From positions 1 to 64,000 of the forward strand of contig WTGI01000067.1 of NCBI GenBank assembly GCA_011523635.1: a stretch of DNA of 64,000 bases. The letters are read 5' to 3'. Both the position numbers and the translations under genes were made by a program. The notes under the pieces are model-generated. The model was given only the letters and a program-made list of their open reading frames with translations. It was not told where the DNA came from and did no database searches. Positions 15,740 to 24,491 of this stretch are shown piece after piece. This DNA comes from Acidimicrobiia bacterium. Its GTDB lineage: Bacteria; Actinomycetota; Acidimicrobiia; Spongiisociales; Spongiisociaceae. Position 1 is the first letter of the stretch. Each line of letters opens with the position of its first letter.

Positions 15740-16926
15740 GCCGAGAGAGCCAATGCTGCGAACGCGGCGTAGACCTTGGCGGCGTCGTGTATGTCCTCGA
15801 CGGAGAGGTTCTCGTCGGCCGCGTAGACAGGCTCGCCTCCGGGCCCGAAGATCACCGTCTCGACCAGCGGTCCGAAGCTGGAGGTGTCGCCCAGCCAACC
15901 CTCCACCCGCAACGAAGGTTCCTGTCCCGGCCGCGCCGCCCGGACGGCTTCCGTCATCAGCGTCACCACCTCGGAGTCACGGTCCACGAGATGGCCGGCC
16001 TTCTCGTCGGCGAGCACCACGTCGGCTCTGAACCGGGGATCCTTCTCCGCGGCGGCGGTCAGGGCCCGGTCGATCTCGGCCCGGACCGTCGCCTTGCTGA
16101 CGCCCGGCTGGGGGCGGCAGTCGACCCTGATCACGCACTCGTCGGGGATCATGGACGGGCCGCCCGGCGGTAGCCCGCCGTAGATCCGCCCGGGCGACAT
16201 GAACGTCTCGCTCCCGAACATCTCCGCCACCCAGGGCTCCAGGTGCGGCTCCAGCCGGGAGGCGTCCAACTCGATGACCGCCAGCGCGGCCAGATAGTTG
16301 GCGTTCACGGCGTCGTGCTTGTGGCAGGTGTGGGCGGAGCGCCCGTATACGTGGACGTCGAAGTAGTACCGGCCCCGGTGGCCCAGGCAGATGGTGCTCT
16401 CGCTCAACTCTCCAAGGACGCACAGGTCGGCCGGATGCGTCTCGAAGTATTCGATCGACCCCCGCTGGTCCCCCATGTGGTCCGACACCGCCGCGAAGGC
16501 GGCCGTACCGGAGAGCGGGAGGCCGGCATCCTTCAGTCCTGCCAGCGCCGCGATCTGGCAGGCGAGGGCCCCCTTCATGTCCATGATCCCGTGGCCGTAC
16601 ACGCGGTCATTCACGAGATCGCCCGAGTACGGTTCGGCGACCGTCCATCCGTGCGAGACCGGCTTGGTGTCCAGGTGGCCGGTGAGCACCACCCGCCGAC
16701 CCGGACCGAACGAGAGCTCCCCGATGGCGTTGGGCCGGTCGGCCAGGACGGGCTGGAGTTCCACCTGGTCGAACCCGAGGTGCCTGAGCGTGCCGGCGAT
16801 GAACTCTGCCAGGGGTCCCTCCTCGCCCAGGACGCTCGGGATGCGCGACACCTCCCGGCAGAGGTCGACGGCAAGATCGAGGTCCACCGATTCGATCGCC
16901 GCCCGGGCTATCGCCTTAGCGCCCAC
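15736..16926 (-). CDS. M20/ArgE-DapE-like protein lacking catalytic residues
   Basis: A 396-aa M20-family homologue with a full two-domain layout. The first metal motif (TGHLDTKPV) and the bridging Asp (GIMDMKGA) are present. Where active members have the Glu-Glu catalytic pair, this protein reads AVSDHMGDQRGS. Where the last His ligand belongs, it reads FGPGGEPVYAADENLS. So the general base and at least one zinc ligand appear missing. Start is GTG at 16926 with AAAGGAG upstream; frames running further 5' enter the neighbouring spacer. It may be a binding protein, a mono-metal enzyme with new chemistry, or a dead homologue kept for complex formation. Confidence 0.8.
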   Translation of the reverse strand: MGAKAIARAAIESVDLDLAVDLCREVSRIPSVLGEEGPLAEFIAGTLRHLGFDQVELQPVLADRPNAIGELSFGPGRRVVLTGHLDTKPVSHGWTVAEPYSGDLVNDRVYGHGIMDMKGALACQIAALAGLKDAGLPLSGTAAFAAVSDHMGDQRGSIEYFETHPADLCVLGELSESTICLGHRGRYYFDVHVYGRSAHTCHKHDAVNANYLAALAVIELDASRLEPHLEPWVAEMFGSETFMSPGRIYGGLPPGGPSMIPDECVIRVDCRPQPGVSKATVRAEIDRALTAAAEKDPRFRADVVLADEKAGHLVDRDSEVVTLMTEAVRAARPGQEPSLRVEGWLGDTSSFGPLVETVIFGPGGEPVYAADENLSVEDIHDAAKVYAAFAALALSA

Positions 16927-16960
16927 CCGTCTCCTTTCCCGCCGGCAGAACCGCTTCGGA

Positions 16961-17821
16961 TCATCCGGACGACGGGTCCTCGAGGGGCAGCGATGGGTCT
17001 CCCGTCCACTCGCCCATCGAGGCGTCGTAGATCGAGACCTGCTCGGCACCGAGGAGCGAGAGCGCGAAGGCCGTGCTGGCGGCTGAGATGCCTCCTCCGC
17101 AGTAGGCGATCTTCCGGCTGGACTCGGTCTCGAGTGCGGGGGCGGCCCGGCTTCTCAGCTCGTCGATGCCGGCATAGGCGTGGGTGTCGGGATCGACGAG
17201 GGAGCCGGCCGGTACGTTGACGGCGGTCGGGATGTGGCCGCGACGCTTGTAGAACTGGATCGTCCCGTTGAAATGGGCCGCCGGCAGGGCGTCGACTATG
17301 GCGACGTCTTCGTCCTCGATCGCCGCGAGCACTTCCTCCTTGCCGACAAAGGTGCCCGGTCGGGGCCGGACAGTGAATGAGCCCCTCGGATGCCGCGGCG
17401 CAGGATCACTGGTTACACGCCGGCCCTCCGATTTCCAGCGCCTCAGCCCGCCATCGAGGATCCCGGCCTCGTCGAAGCCCATGGAGTGGAGCATCCACCA
17501 CACCCTGGCGGCCCACATGTTGATGTCGAAGTCGTACAGGACGACCCTCGTTCCCTCGCCGACGCCGACCGACTCCATGACGGACACGAACTGATCGGTG
17601 GGCGGCATCATGAACAGGGTTTCCGCGGTCTGGTCGGCGAGTTCGGTCATGAGATCGACATGCGCACTTCCCGGTATGTGCTCCTGATCCCATCTCGGCC
17701 TGGCGCTCTCGATGTTGAGCACGCCACCCGGTCTCTCGAAGACCACCGAGCAGTCGAGGATGCGTAGATCGGGGGCCGACAGGTTCTCTTCGAGCCAGCC
17801 TGGTTGTACGAGCTTCTCCAC
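16961..17821 (-). CDS. Sulfurtransferase with two rhodanese domains
   Basis: Thiosulfate or 3-mercaptopyruvate sulfurtransferase, 286 aa, a tandem rhodanese. The inactive N-terminal domain has RILDCSVVFERPGG and HIPGSAHVDLM. The C-terminal domain has RRGHIPTAVNVPAG and the catalytic cysteine in IAYCGGGISAAS. I chose the GTG at 17821 because AAGGAGG lies 6 nt upstream; a longer in-frame reading adds an Arg-rich non-family stretch. It precedes the M20-like gene by a short gap and probably handles sulfur from amino-acid or thiol breakdown. Confidence 0.85.
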   Translation of the reverse strand: MEKLVQPGWLEENLSAPDLRILDCSVVFERPGGVLNIESARPRWDQEHIPGSAHVDLMTELADQTAETLFMMPPTDQFVSVMESVGVGEGTRVVLYDFDINMWAARVWWMLHSMGFDEAGILDGGLRRWKSEGRRVTSDPAPRHPRGSFTVRPRPGTFVGKEEVLAAIEDEDVAIVDALPAAHFNGTIQFYKRRGHIPTAVNVPAGSLVDPDTHAYAGIDELRSRAAPALETESSRKIAYCGGGISAASTAFALSLLGAEQVSIYDASMGEWTGDPSLPLEDPSSG

Positions 17822-17924
17822 CCCGAGCCTCCTTGTCCGCGGTCGTCCGGAACGATAGATGATCACCCCGCCGGGCGTCCGCGCGTACCCAGCCTGTCGA
17901 GGCAACCGGCCGCGCGGCTTCGGG

Positions 17925-19442
17925 TCAGCGCGAGATGCCCTGTCCCTGGGTCGGGATCACGGCCTCCGTGTCTATCCAGATCGACTTGGCCTGGAGGTAC
18001 GCGTCCAGCGCCTCCTCGCCCAGTTCACGTCCCCCGAAGCCCGACATCTTCTGGCCGCCGAACGGAACGGCCACGTCGAACATGCCGTAGGTGTTGATCC
18101 ACACCGTGCCGGCACGCACCGCGTCGGCGAACTTCAGCGCCTTGTTGACGTCGGATGTCCACACGCCGGAGGCGAGGCCATAGCTGACGTCGTTGGCCAT
18201 CGAGATGAGCTCGTCCCAATCGGAGAAGCGCAGGATCGACACCACGGGTCCGAAGATCTCCTCCTGGGCCACAGTCATGTCGTTGGTGACCCGGTCGATC
18301 ACCGTCGGTTCCAGGAAGTACCCGCGCTCGAGACCTTCCACGGTGGCGTCGCGCCCGCCGGCCACGATGTCGGCGCCCTCGTCGCCGGCGACCGTGACGA
18401 AGCCTCTCACCGTCTCCCGGTGGGACGCCGACACCAGGGGACCCATCTGGGAGTCAGGGTTCAGGCCCTGGCCGAGGCGCACGCCCTTGGCCTTCTCGGT
18501 CAGTTCCCCGGCGAATTCGTCGGCGATCGAGTCCTCCACGAACAGCCGGGATCCAGCTACGCAGGCCTGCCCCTGGTTGAAGAAGGCACCTCCGAAGGCG
18601 CCCGCCATGGCCGCTTCGCGGTGGGCGTCTGCGAAGACCACGTTGGGGCTCTTCCCGCCCAGTTCCAGGGAAACGCGTTTGAGGGTGGGAATGGTCTGTC
18701 GGAGGATCTCCTGGCCGGTACTGGTCTGACCGGTGAACGCCACCTTGTCGATCCCCGGATGGGACACGAGCGCTCCTCCGACCTCGGGACCCGAACCGGT
18801 CACGATGTTGATCACTCCCGGCGGGATACCGGCCTCGGTCACCAGCTCAGCGAAACGCAGTGTCGTGAGCGGCGTCCAGGTGGCGGGCTTCCCCACGACG
18901 GTGCATCCGGCCGCCAGCGCCGGCCCGAGCTTGTAGATGATCTCGAGCAGCGGGAAGTTCCAGGGTGCTATGGCCGCGACGACGCCGATCGGCTCCCGCT
19001 TGCGGATGCTGACCAACCCGGGAATGCTGTTCGGGAGCAGGTCGCCATGGATCTTGGTGGCCCAGCCCGCGTAGTAGCGGAGGATCTCGATCGACAGGGC
19101 GATGTCGACCAGTTCCGCCTCCCACAGGGGCTTTCCGTTGTCGAGGACCTCGAGCACGGCGAACTCGTCCTTGTGCTCGTCCAGCAGGTCGCCCAGACCC
19201 CAGATGAGCCGTTGGCGCTCCGTGGGCGCCATGTCGCGCCAACCGTTCTCGAAGGCTTGCGTCGCCGCCTCCACGGCCTGGTCGACCTGGTTCGGTCCGG
19301 CGACCGGTATCTCGGCGAGTACCTCCCCGGTGGCGGGGTCGGTGGTCAGGAATGTGTCGACTCCGTCCACCCATTCACCGCCGATGAAAAGGCGCTTGGG
19401 TCGGGTCAGGAAGTCGAGGCTGGGGCGTTCTATGACGGTCAT
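17925..19442 (-). CDS. NAD(P)-dependent aldehyde dehydrogenase
   Basis: Aldehyde dehydrogenase, 505 aa, oxidising an aldehyde to its acid in the cytosol. All hallmark residues are present: APWNFP (active-site Asn), ELGGKSPN (general-base Glu), NQGQACVAGSR (catalytic Cys) and EEIFGPVVSI (cofactor Glu). The C-terminus includes PFGGQKMSGFGGRELGEEAL, as in betaine or phenylacetaldehyde-type members. It pairs with the alcohol dehydrogenase upstream on the same strand, separated by the second copy of the 100-bp repeat, suggesting a two-step alcohol-to-acid conversion. Confidence 0.93.
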   Translation of the reverse strand: MTVIERPSLDFLTRPKRLFIGGEWVDGVDTFLTTDPATGEVLAEIPVAGPNQVDQAVEAATQAFENGWRDMAPTERQRLIWGLGDLLDEHKDEFAVLEVLDNGKPLWEAELVDIALSIEILRYYAGWATKIHGDLLPNSIPGLVSIRKREPIGVVAAIAPWNFPLLEIIYKLGPALAAGCTVVGKPATWTPLTTLRFAELVTEAGIPPGVINIVTGSGPEVGGALVSHPGIDKVAFTGQTSTGQEILRQTIPTLKRVSLELGGKSPNVVFADAHREAAMAGAFGGAFFNQGQACVAGSRLFVEDSIADEFAGELTEKAKGVRLGQGLNPDSQMGPLVSASHRETVRGFVTVAGDEGADIVAGGRDATVEGLERGYFLEPTVIDRVTNDMTVAQEEIFGPVVSILRFSDWDELISMANDVSYGLASGVWTSDVNKALKFADAVRAGTVWINTYGMFDVAVPFGGQKMSGFGGRELGEEALDAYLQAKSIWIDTEAVIPTQGQGISR

Positions 19443-19466
19443 GCTGCGGTGGCTCCCCTCTTAGGC

Positions 19467-19567
19467 AGGTGCTGAAAAAGACGAGGATCGGTTGGTCCGT
19501 GACGTCTTGACCTGGGGCTTCGGTTCGGGATATCGGGCCTACTGGACATTTTTTAGTACCCGCCTAG
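19467..19567. repeat. ~100-bp repeat with imperfect terminal inverted repeats, copy 2
   Basis: Second copy of the repeat at 3672-3771, from AGGTGCTGAAAAAGAC to TTTTTTAGTACCCGCCTAG. Length and block order agree. The ends pair as GGTGCTGAAAAA / GGGTACTAAAAA. It lies between the aldehyde and alcohol dehydrogenase genes and contributes the TAG stop (19564-19566) of the alcohol dehydrogenase, as copy 1 does for its neighbour. No coding capacity. Confidence 0.65.
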
Positions 19568-20598
19568 GCCAGGGCGAGGATCTGGCGGCCGAGCACCCGC
19601 CGTTGCCTCAGGTTCTCCAGTGCTTCGCCCGCTCCGTCGAGCGGGTAGGTGGCGGCCACCGGTACCGAGATGTGCCCGCCCGCGGCCAGGCGGATGGCGT
19701 CGTCCAGGTCGCGAACGGTGGCTGCGACGGTGGAGACCCAGACGGTCTCGGGCAGGATGAACTCGATCGGATGGACCTCCAGCGACTCGCCTGTGTACCC
19801 GGTGGAAACGAACCGGCCGTGCTTGGCCAGGGAGCGGAGGCCGGCCAGCATGGTCTTGGTCGTTCCAACCAACTCAAAGAACAGGTCGGTACCGCGGCCT
19901 CCCGTCAACTCACGGATCCGGTCGGGCAGGTCGTCGTAGCCCGCGGCGTCGGGCACCACCACCCCTCCGGAGGCGCCGTACGACCTGGCCATCTCCAGCT
20001 TGTCCTCGGTGTCGGCGACGGCGAGGACCCGGGCGCCGGCCAGGACGGCGACCTGCAGGACCATCGAGCCGACCCCGCCGATGCCGTTCACCACGGCCGT
20101 ATCGCCGACGCTCATGTTCGATAGCCGGGCCGCATGGACCGCGGTCATGCCGGCGCATGCGAGGACGGAGGCGGTTCCGAAGTCCACGCTGTCGGGAAGC
20201 GCCACGAGGTTGCGGGCAGGAGCGTTGATGTACTCCGCATACCCTCCGTCCAAGTTGAAGCCGAACTGCCCGGGCTCGTTGTCGCAGATGTTCTGGCGGC
20301 CGACCAGGCACTGCTCGCACGCACCGCAGAAGATCTTGTTGTAGACGGCCACCCGGTCGCCGACCGACACGGTCGATCCGTCACCGACCTCGACCACCAC
20401 TCCGGCCGCCTCATGTCCCACGGTCATCGGGTACTCGTCGGGCTGGATCATCCCTTCCAGAACATGCAGATCGGTGGCGCACACCCCCGCCGCATGGAGC
20501 CGGACCAGGGCCTCGCCCGGTCCCGGAGAGGACCTCTCCACATCGTTCACGTTCAGGCTCAGGTCTTCGTGAACCTGTGCGGCCTTCATCGTTGGCAT
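19564..20598 (-). CDS. Zinc-dependent alcohol dehydrogenase (MDR family)
   Basis: A medium-chain dehydrogenase, 344 aa. Catalytic zinc ligands are in GVCATDLHV and VGHEAAGVV. Structural zinc is bound by the four Cys of CGACEQCLVGRQNIC. The Rossmann motif is GIGGVGSMVLQVAV. I chose the ATG at 20598 because GGAGG stands 8 nt before it. The stop codon is supplied by the 100-bp repeat. It is likely to oxidise an alcohol whose aldehyde is the substrate of the downstream aldehyde dehydrogenase. Confidence 0.92.
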   Translation of the reverse strand: MPTMKAAQVHEDLSLNVNDVERSSPGPGEALVRLHAAGVCATDLHVLEGMIQPDEYPMTVGHEAAGVVVEVGDGSTVSVGDRVAVYNKIFCGACEQCLVGRQNICDNEPGQFGFNLDGGYAEYINAPARNLVALPDSVDFGTASVLACAGMTAVHAARLSNMSVGDTAVVNGIGGVGSMVLQVAVLAGARVLAVADTEDKLEMARSYGASGGVVVPDAAGYDDLPDRIRELTGGRGTDLFFELVGTTKTMLAGLRSLAKHGRFVSTGYTGESLEVHPIEFILPETVWVSTVAATVRDLDDAIRLAAGGHISVPVAATYPLDGAGEALENLRQRRVLGRQILALA

Positions 20599-20815
20599 TC
20601 TGCTGACCTCCGTACGTCCTGGTGGGGTGAGTCCTCTACCGCGCCCCGGACCTGCCGTCCAAGCCGAGCACACCAAGGCTCGGCCACTGCCTCGACCACC
20701 TAAGTTAGCTGCATCCTGGCGCGGCCCGCGGGCGGACCCGTTTCCAGACCCGGCGGTTCCCGGCGGTGCGGAAAATCAGGGAGGCCGGAACGGGTCCGCC
20801 GCGACGATCAGTCGA

Positions 20816-21337
20816 TCAGGCCAGTTCTATGTTCAGCGGTACCGGGTTGCTGAGCGTGTGCCCGACCGGGGAGCTGTTGACGACCTTGTCGTGAAGGTCG
20901 GCAAGTTGCTCCTCCGTGGCGTCGGACTCCAGGTGGACCTTCACAGACAGGCCGCCGTAGCCGGCATGGCCGGGCTTCAGACCCAGGAAGGTATGCAGGT
21001 CCAGATCGCCGCTGACTTCGATCTTGAGGTCGTTGATCTCGACTCCGGCCGCCGAGGCGTTGGCGGCGTATCCGACCGCCAAGCAATTGCCCAGCGCTCC
21101 GAGCACCTGCTCCGCCGGATTGGGGGCGGTGTCGGTTCCGCCGAGCCCGGCCGGCTCGTCGGAGGGGATCGGGTCGAAGTCCCGGATCGAGACCTCTGAA
21201 CGGAAAGCGCCCGTCCAGTTCACGGTGGCCTGCCACTCGGTCTGGCCCTGCTCCGGGTCGTCCGCCACGGCGGCGACCAGGGCGCCGACCGCCTGCAGGT
21301 CTACGTCATTGAGTTGCTGTTCGGTTTTGGTAGTCAT
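20816..21337 (-). CDS. OsmC family protein lacking the second cysteine
   Basis: A 173-aa OsmC/Ohr-fold protein, a family that reduces organic hydroperoxides with a pair of cysteines. The first (peroxidatic) Cys85 is in ALGNCLAVGYAANA on the central helix. At the usual resolving site, where the family reads CPV, this protein has SSPVGHTL with Ser156. It therefore cannot form the standard disulfide. ATG start. It is isolated between the alcohol dehydrogenase and the iron-type ABC operon, all on the minus strand. It may use an external thiol, or may have a binding role. Confidence 0.83.
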   Translation of the reverse strand: MTTKTEQQLNDVDLQAVGALVAAVADDPEQGQTEWQATVNWTGAFRSEVSIRDFDPIPSDEPAGLGGTDTAPNPAEQVLGALGNCLAVGYAANASAAGVEINDLKIEVSGDLDLHTFLGLKPGHAGYGGLSVKVHLESDATEEQLADLHDKVVNSSPVGHTLSNPVPLNIELA

Positions 21338-21786
21338 CCCATGTTCCTTTCGCTGTAGTACCCCGTCCGGGTGCGCGTAGGCACTCCGGAAGGGCAGATT
21401 CCTGACGCCGGCTATTGCTCTCGGGTGCTGGCGATCAGCGGGACAGGCCGAGCCGTCCCGGGCTACTCACCCGAGAGCACGAACACGCGCACATAGCCCA
21501 GACGGGGAGGGCGCGGGCCGGTATCGGGCCGAAGGAGGTTCCGTGAAAGGACATGGCTGGCAGTTCTCCTTCGTCGTTACGCGCTCCGTAGTGAGCGCCG
21601 ACAGCGGAGTCCGCCGCAGGCTGCCTCATCGATCAGGCATTGGCACCGAACGGATCGGTTGCCGCGGTTTCGCAGGGCCTGTCCCTCCACCGCTCTTGAT
21701 AAGCGCGTTGTTGACGGGATGTTTGCAGCCACCTCCGTTGGTGTCAAGGTGGGGGCCTAATCTCTCTTAGTCCCGGAGGCCGGTCC
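21338..21786. other. 449-bp intergenic region with a nested hairpin
   Basis: No gene is supported here: the open frames lack family features and good start sites. The region contains the strong nested stem described at 21417-21478. It lies after the ABC permease gene and before OsmC on the transcribed minus strand, so it holds the 3' end of the first operon and the 5' leader of the second. Confidence 0.5.
21417..21478 (-). ncRNA. Structured RNA element or terminator (nested stem)
   Basis: GCTCTCGGGTG (21417-21427) is the exact reverse complement of CACCCGAGAGC (21468-21478). Within this 11-bp outer stem a second hairpin forms from GGGAC-A-GGC and GCC-GTCCC (21440-21459). The predicted fold is very stable. 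It lacks a U-run on the minus strand, so it could be a terminator of the ABC operon, a processed leader of the OsmC transcript, or a protein-binding site. No known riboswitch core is recognised. Confidence 0.4.
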
Positions 21787-23394
21787 TCACACCTTCAACT
21801 CGCGACGAAGCACGAACATCCATGTCAGAAGGCCCGAGAGCAGGATGAGCACTAGCGAAGTTATTCCCACCTCGGCGAAGAACCCGTCCTCTGCTGCACT
21901 CCAGATCCTGGTGGCCAGCGTCTCGAACCCGATCGGGGCGAGTAGCAGCGTGGCTGGCAGTTCCTTGAGGGTGGACAGCAGGACCAGGCCTCCTCCGGTG
22001 ATCAGGCCCGGCATGACCAGCGGGAGATCGATGGTGAAGAAACGGCGGCTGGTGGTGACTCCGAGGGTGCGAGCGGCGTCCTCGTAGCGCGGGGGCACGT
22101 CGCTGATCGCCGCCTGGGAAGCCCTCATCGACTGGGCGCCGAAATGGAGCACGTAGGCCAGCACCAGCAGGGGGAACGTCTGGTACACGGCCGCCAGCGG
22201 GCCGGGCGCCCGGATGGCCCAGAAGACGATCGCCAGCGCGACCACCAGCCCGGGTAGGGCGAACACGGAGGTCACCGATGCGGCCGCTGAACTCGACAAC
22301 CAGTTCCGCCGTCTCGCCGCCGCGTACGCCACGGGCAGCGTGACGGCCACCGCGCAGGCACCGGCGGCGACCGATGCGACGGCCGAGTTGAGGATGGGCC
22401 GGATGAGAAATCCGAGCCCGTCCCCGATACCGGAGTAGCCGACCCCGACCGTGGTCGAGCCCCGGATCACCCAGAGCAAGAACACCGCGATGGGAGCTAC
22501 CAGGGCCACCCCGGCCACCCCGCCTGCAAGCACTGTGGCCGGGGCCGCCGACCTGCGTAGCCGGTACCGCACCTGCTCCCTCCCGATCCCCTTCCCGGGT
22601 TGGCGGCCAGGAGCGGCTGCGCGTTCGATCAGCGCCACGATCAGTGCCAGGACGGCGATCACCAGCCCGAGCGTCAGAGAGGTCGCCCGGTCGAACAGGC
22701 GGGAGGAGAAGATGGCCCGGGTGATGGTGTCGTAGCGCATCAGCGCCACCGCACCGAAGTCGCTCAGTCCGTAGAGGAATACCAGCATGGTTCCGGCGGC
22801 CACCGTGTCGCGGATGTTCGGAAGGACCACCCGGATCAGCGTGCGTCCGGGATGGCTGCCCAGGAGCCGCGCCGCCTCCTCCAGCGTCGGGACCGTGGTG
22901 GAGAGCCGGGCTAGGACGGGCAGGTATACGTAGGGATAGCTGAGTGCCGTCAAGACGATGAATGCTCCCCAGAACCCTTCGATCCTGGGGAGGAAGGGCA
23001 CCAATCCTCCCCGACCGAAGGCCGACAGCAGGGCGGTGGCGCCCACGAAGGAGGGGATCACCAGGGGCAGCGGCAGCACCACCCGCCAGAACCGCCGTGC
23101 GACCAGGTCGGTCCGGGCCACGAGCCAGGCAAGGGTGGTTCCCAGGAACATGCACGATATGGCCGTGGATGAGGCGATCAGCAGCGAGTTACGCAGGGGC
23201 CGCAGGGTGCGCTCGCTGGCGACCGTCGCCCAGAAGTCCCCCCCGAGGCTTAGGCTGCCCCACGCCAGGTAACCGATCGGGAAGAGGAAGAGAAGGCCCA
23301 GTAGGGCCACCGCCACCACTAGACCGGGGTGGTGGCGCTGACGACGGGCTATGGCTGGAGCCGTCGCATCAGGGGGACTCGAGCCCGCTTTCAT
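21787..23394 (-). CDS. ABC transporter permease, iron(III)/thiamine type (double-length)
   Basis: An inner-membrane permease of 535 aa made of two fused BPD_transp_1 units, as in FbpB and ThiP. The first unit begins after PGLVVAVALLGLLFLF and has its EAA-like loop near EEAARLLGSHPGRTLIRVV. The second unit's loop is YEDAARTLGVTTSRRFFTI, and about twelve hydrophobic segments can be counted in all. Its start overlaps the binding-protein gene by 26 nt, so the two are co-translated. No ATPase gene follows on this strand before OsmC, so an unlinked ATPase must energise it. Confidence 0.9.
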   Translation of the reverse strand: MKAGSSPPDATAPAIARRQRHHPGLVVAVALLGLLFLFPIGYLAWGSLSLGGDFWATVASERTLRPLRNSLLIASSTAISCMFLGTTLAWLVARTDLVARRFWRVVLPLPLVIPSFVGATALLSAFGRGGLVPFLPRIEGFWGAFIVLTALSYPYVYLPVLARLSTTVPTLEEAARLLGSHPGRTLIRVVLPNIRDTVAAGTMLVFLYGLSDFGAVALMRYDTITRAIFSSRLFDRATSLTLGLVIAVLALIVALIERAAAPGRQPGKGIGREQVRYRLRRSAAPATVLAGGVAGVALVAPIAVFLLWVIRGSTTVGVGYSGIGDGLGFLIRPILNSAVASVAAGACAVAVTLPVAYAAARRRNWLSSSAAASVTSVFALPGLVVALAIVFWAIRAPGPLAAVYQTFPLLVLAYVLHFGAQSMRASQAAISDVPPRYEDAARTLGVTTSRRFFTIDLPLVMPGLITGGGLVLLSTLKELPATLLLAPIGFETLATRIWSAAEDGFFAEVGITSLVLILLSGLLTWMFVLRRELKV

Positions 23395-24373
23395 CGATCA
23401 GTTCCTTGGTCCGCTCCAGCCCGCCTCCGAGCCGATCGAAATCGTAGGTGGCGACACCTATGCTCGAGAGAGGGGGCAGTGCGGAGGATGGTGCCACACC
23501 GGCCGCCAAGGGGTACTCGAAGGTCTGCGCGCTGTAGAAACTCTGCGCCTCTTCTCCGAGCATGAACTCGACGAGCTGATCGGCCAACTCGGGTACGTCG
23601 GTGGTGGAGAGTACCCCGATCGCCGTGACGATCAGCAGGGAGCCGATGTCGCGGTCGGGGAAGTAGTAGTTCTCCGAGGCGACACCCGGATCCTCGGCCT
23701 TGGCCCGGAGGTTGTAGTAGTGGTTCACGAGGCCCATCGGGACATCACCCCGGCCCACGGCCTGCACGATGGCCGTGTTACCGGCATAGGTACGGGCGTC
23801 GTTGGCCTCCAACCCCTTGAGCCACTCCAGCGTCAAATAGTCGCCGTGGATCTCCCGCATCGCAGTTACGAAGTCCTGGAACGAACTGTTGGCGGGCGCC
23901 ACCCCGACTCGTCCCCGGAATCGCTCGTCGGTCAATTCGAAGACCGAGGCGGGAAGCTCGGCGGGATCCACGAGATCGCGGTTGTAGACGATGACGCGGA
24001 CCCGGCCCGACATCCCCACCCACAGACCTCCGGCATTCCTGAACTCCCGGGGGACCGCCTGGAGGGCGTCTTGGTCGATGGGCCGGAGGTGGCCCTCGCC
24101 GGCCAGGAACCCCACCGCGCCCGGGCTCTGGGATATGAACACGTCAGCCGGGCTCCGTTCCCCTTCCTCGTCGATGAGCAGGGCCAGGTCGGCCGACTTG
24201 CCGTAGCGGACCTCCACCTCGATCCCGGTGGCCTCGGTGAAGTCCTCGAGGATCGGCCCGATCAGGTTCTCGGTCCGACCCGAGTACACCGTTACCGTCT
24301 CGTCCCCTCCACCGCAGGAGGCCCCCGCCAGTCCAAGGACCACCGCCGCCACCGCGACCGCAGATCGTCTCAC
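23369..24373 (-). CDS. ABC transporter substrate-binding lipoprotein, iron(III) type
   Basis: An extracellular binding protein of the FbpA/FutA group, 334 aa. A lipoprotein signal runs to the Cys in LGLAGASCGGG. The mature part starts VTVYSGRTENLIGPI, a typical ferric-binding opening, and MGLVNHYYNLRAKAED contains the tyrosine pair used to bind ferric iron. I chose the GTG at 24373 because GGAGG is 8 nt upstream and the signal peptide then has normal length; an earlier in-frame start at 24421 adds a poor leader. It is transcribed from the promoter at 24429-24458. A palindrome farther upstream suggests metal control. Confidence 0.9.
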   Translation of the reverse strand: MRRSAVAVAAVVLGLAGASCGGGDETVTVYSGRTENLIGPILEDFTEATGIEVEVRYGKSADLALLIDEEGERSPADVFISQSPGAVGFLAGEGHLRPIDQDALQAVPREFRNAGGLWVGMSGRVRVIVYNRDLVDPAELPASVFELTDERFRGRVGVAPANSSFQDFVTAMREIHGDYLTLEWLKGLEANDARTYAGNTAIVQAVGRGDVPMGLVNHYYNLRAKAEDPGVASENYYFPDRDIGSLLIVTAIGVLSTTDVPELADQLVEFMLGEEAQSFYSAQTFEYPLAAGVAPSSALPPLSSIGVATYDFDRLGGGLERTKELIDESGLESP

Positions 24374-24428
24374 GTCTGACCCTCCCGTCTTCGGGTTCTT
24401 GGCGAGCAGTCGACTCGCCACTCGCGAG

Positions 24429-24458
24429 AGAGTAGGCGAGCTATAGGCCAGATGTCAA
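24429..24458 (-). promoter_or_regulatory. Sigma-70-type promoter of the iron-type ABC operon
   Basis: On the minus strand TTGACA (24453-24458) is a perfect -35 box, followed by an 18-bp spacer and TACTCT (24429-24434) as -10. It lies about 55 bp before the GTG at 24373. This is the clearest vegetative promoter in the window. Confidence 0.7.
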
Positions 24459-24477
24459 GTTACCCAATGACTAGAAA

Positions 24478-24491
24478 TTAGGGTACCCTAA
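24478..24491. promoter_or_regulatory. 14-bp perfect palindrome, possible metalloregulator operator
   Basis: TTAGGGTACCCTAA is fully self-complementary and sits about 20 bp upstream of the -35 box of the iron-type ABC operon, in the divergent region shared with the helicase gene. The TTAGG...CCTAA ends recall DtxR/IdeR boxes, though the spacing is shorter than the 19-bp consensus. A half-matching GGTACCCT recurs near 24535. Operator function is inferred from symmetry and context only. Confidence 0.5.

Noticed and set aside
21543-21770. Small plus-strand frame in the OsmC-ABC spacer
   Set aside because: Poor composition, no partner and no conserved pattern; the GAAGGAGG before it is probably chance.
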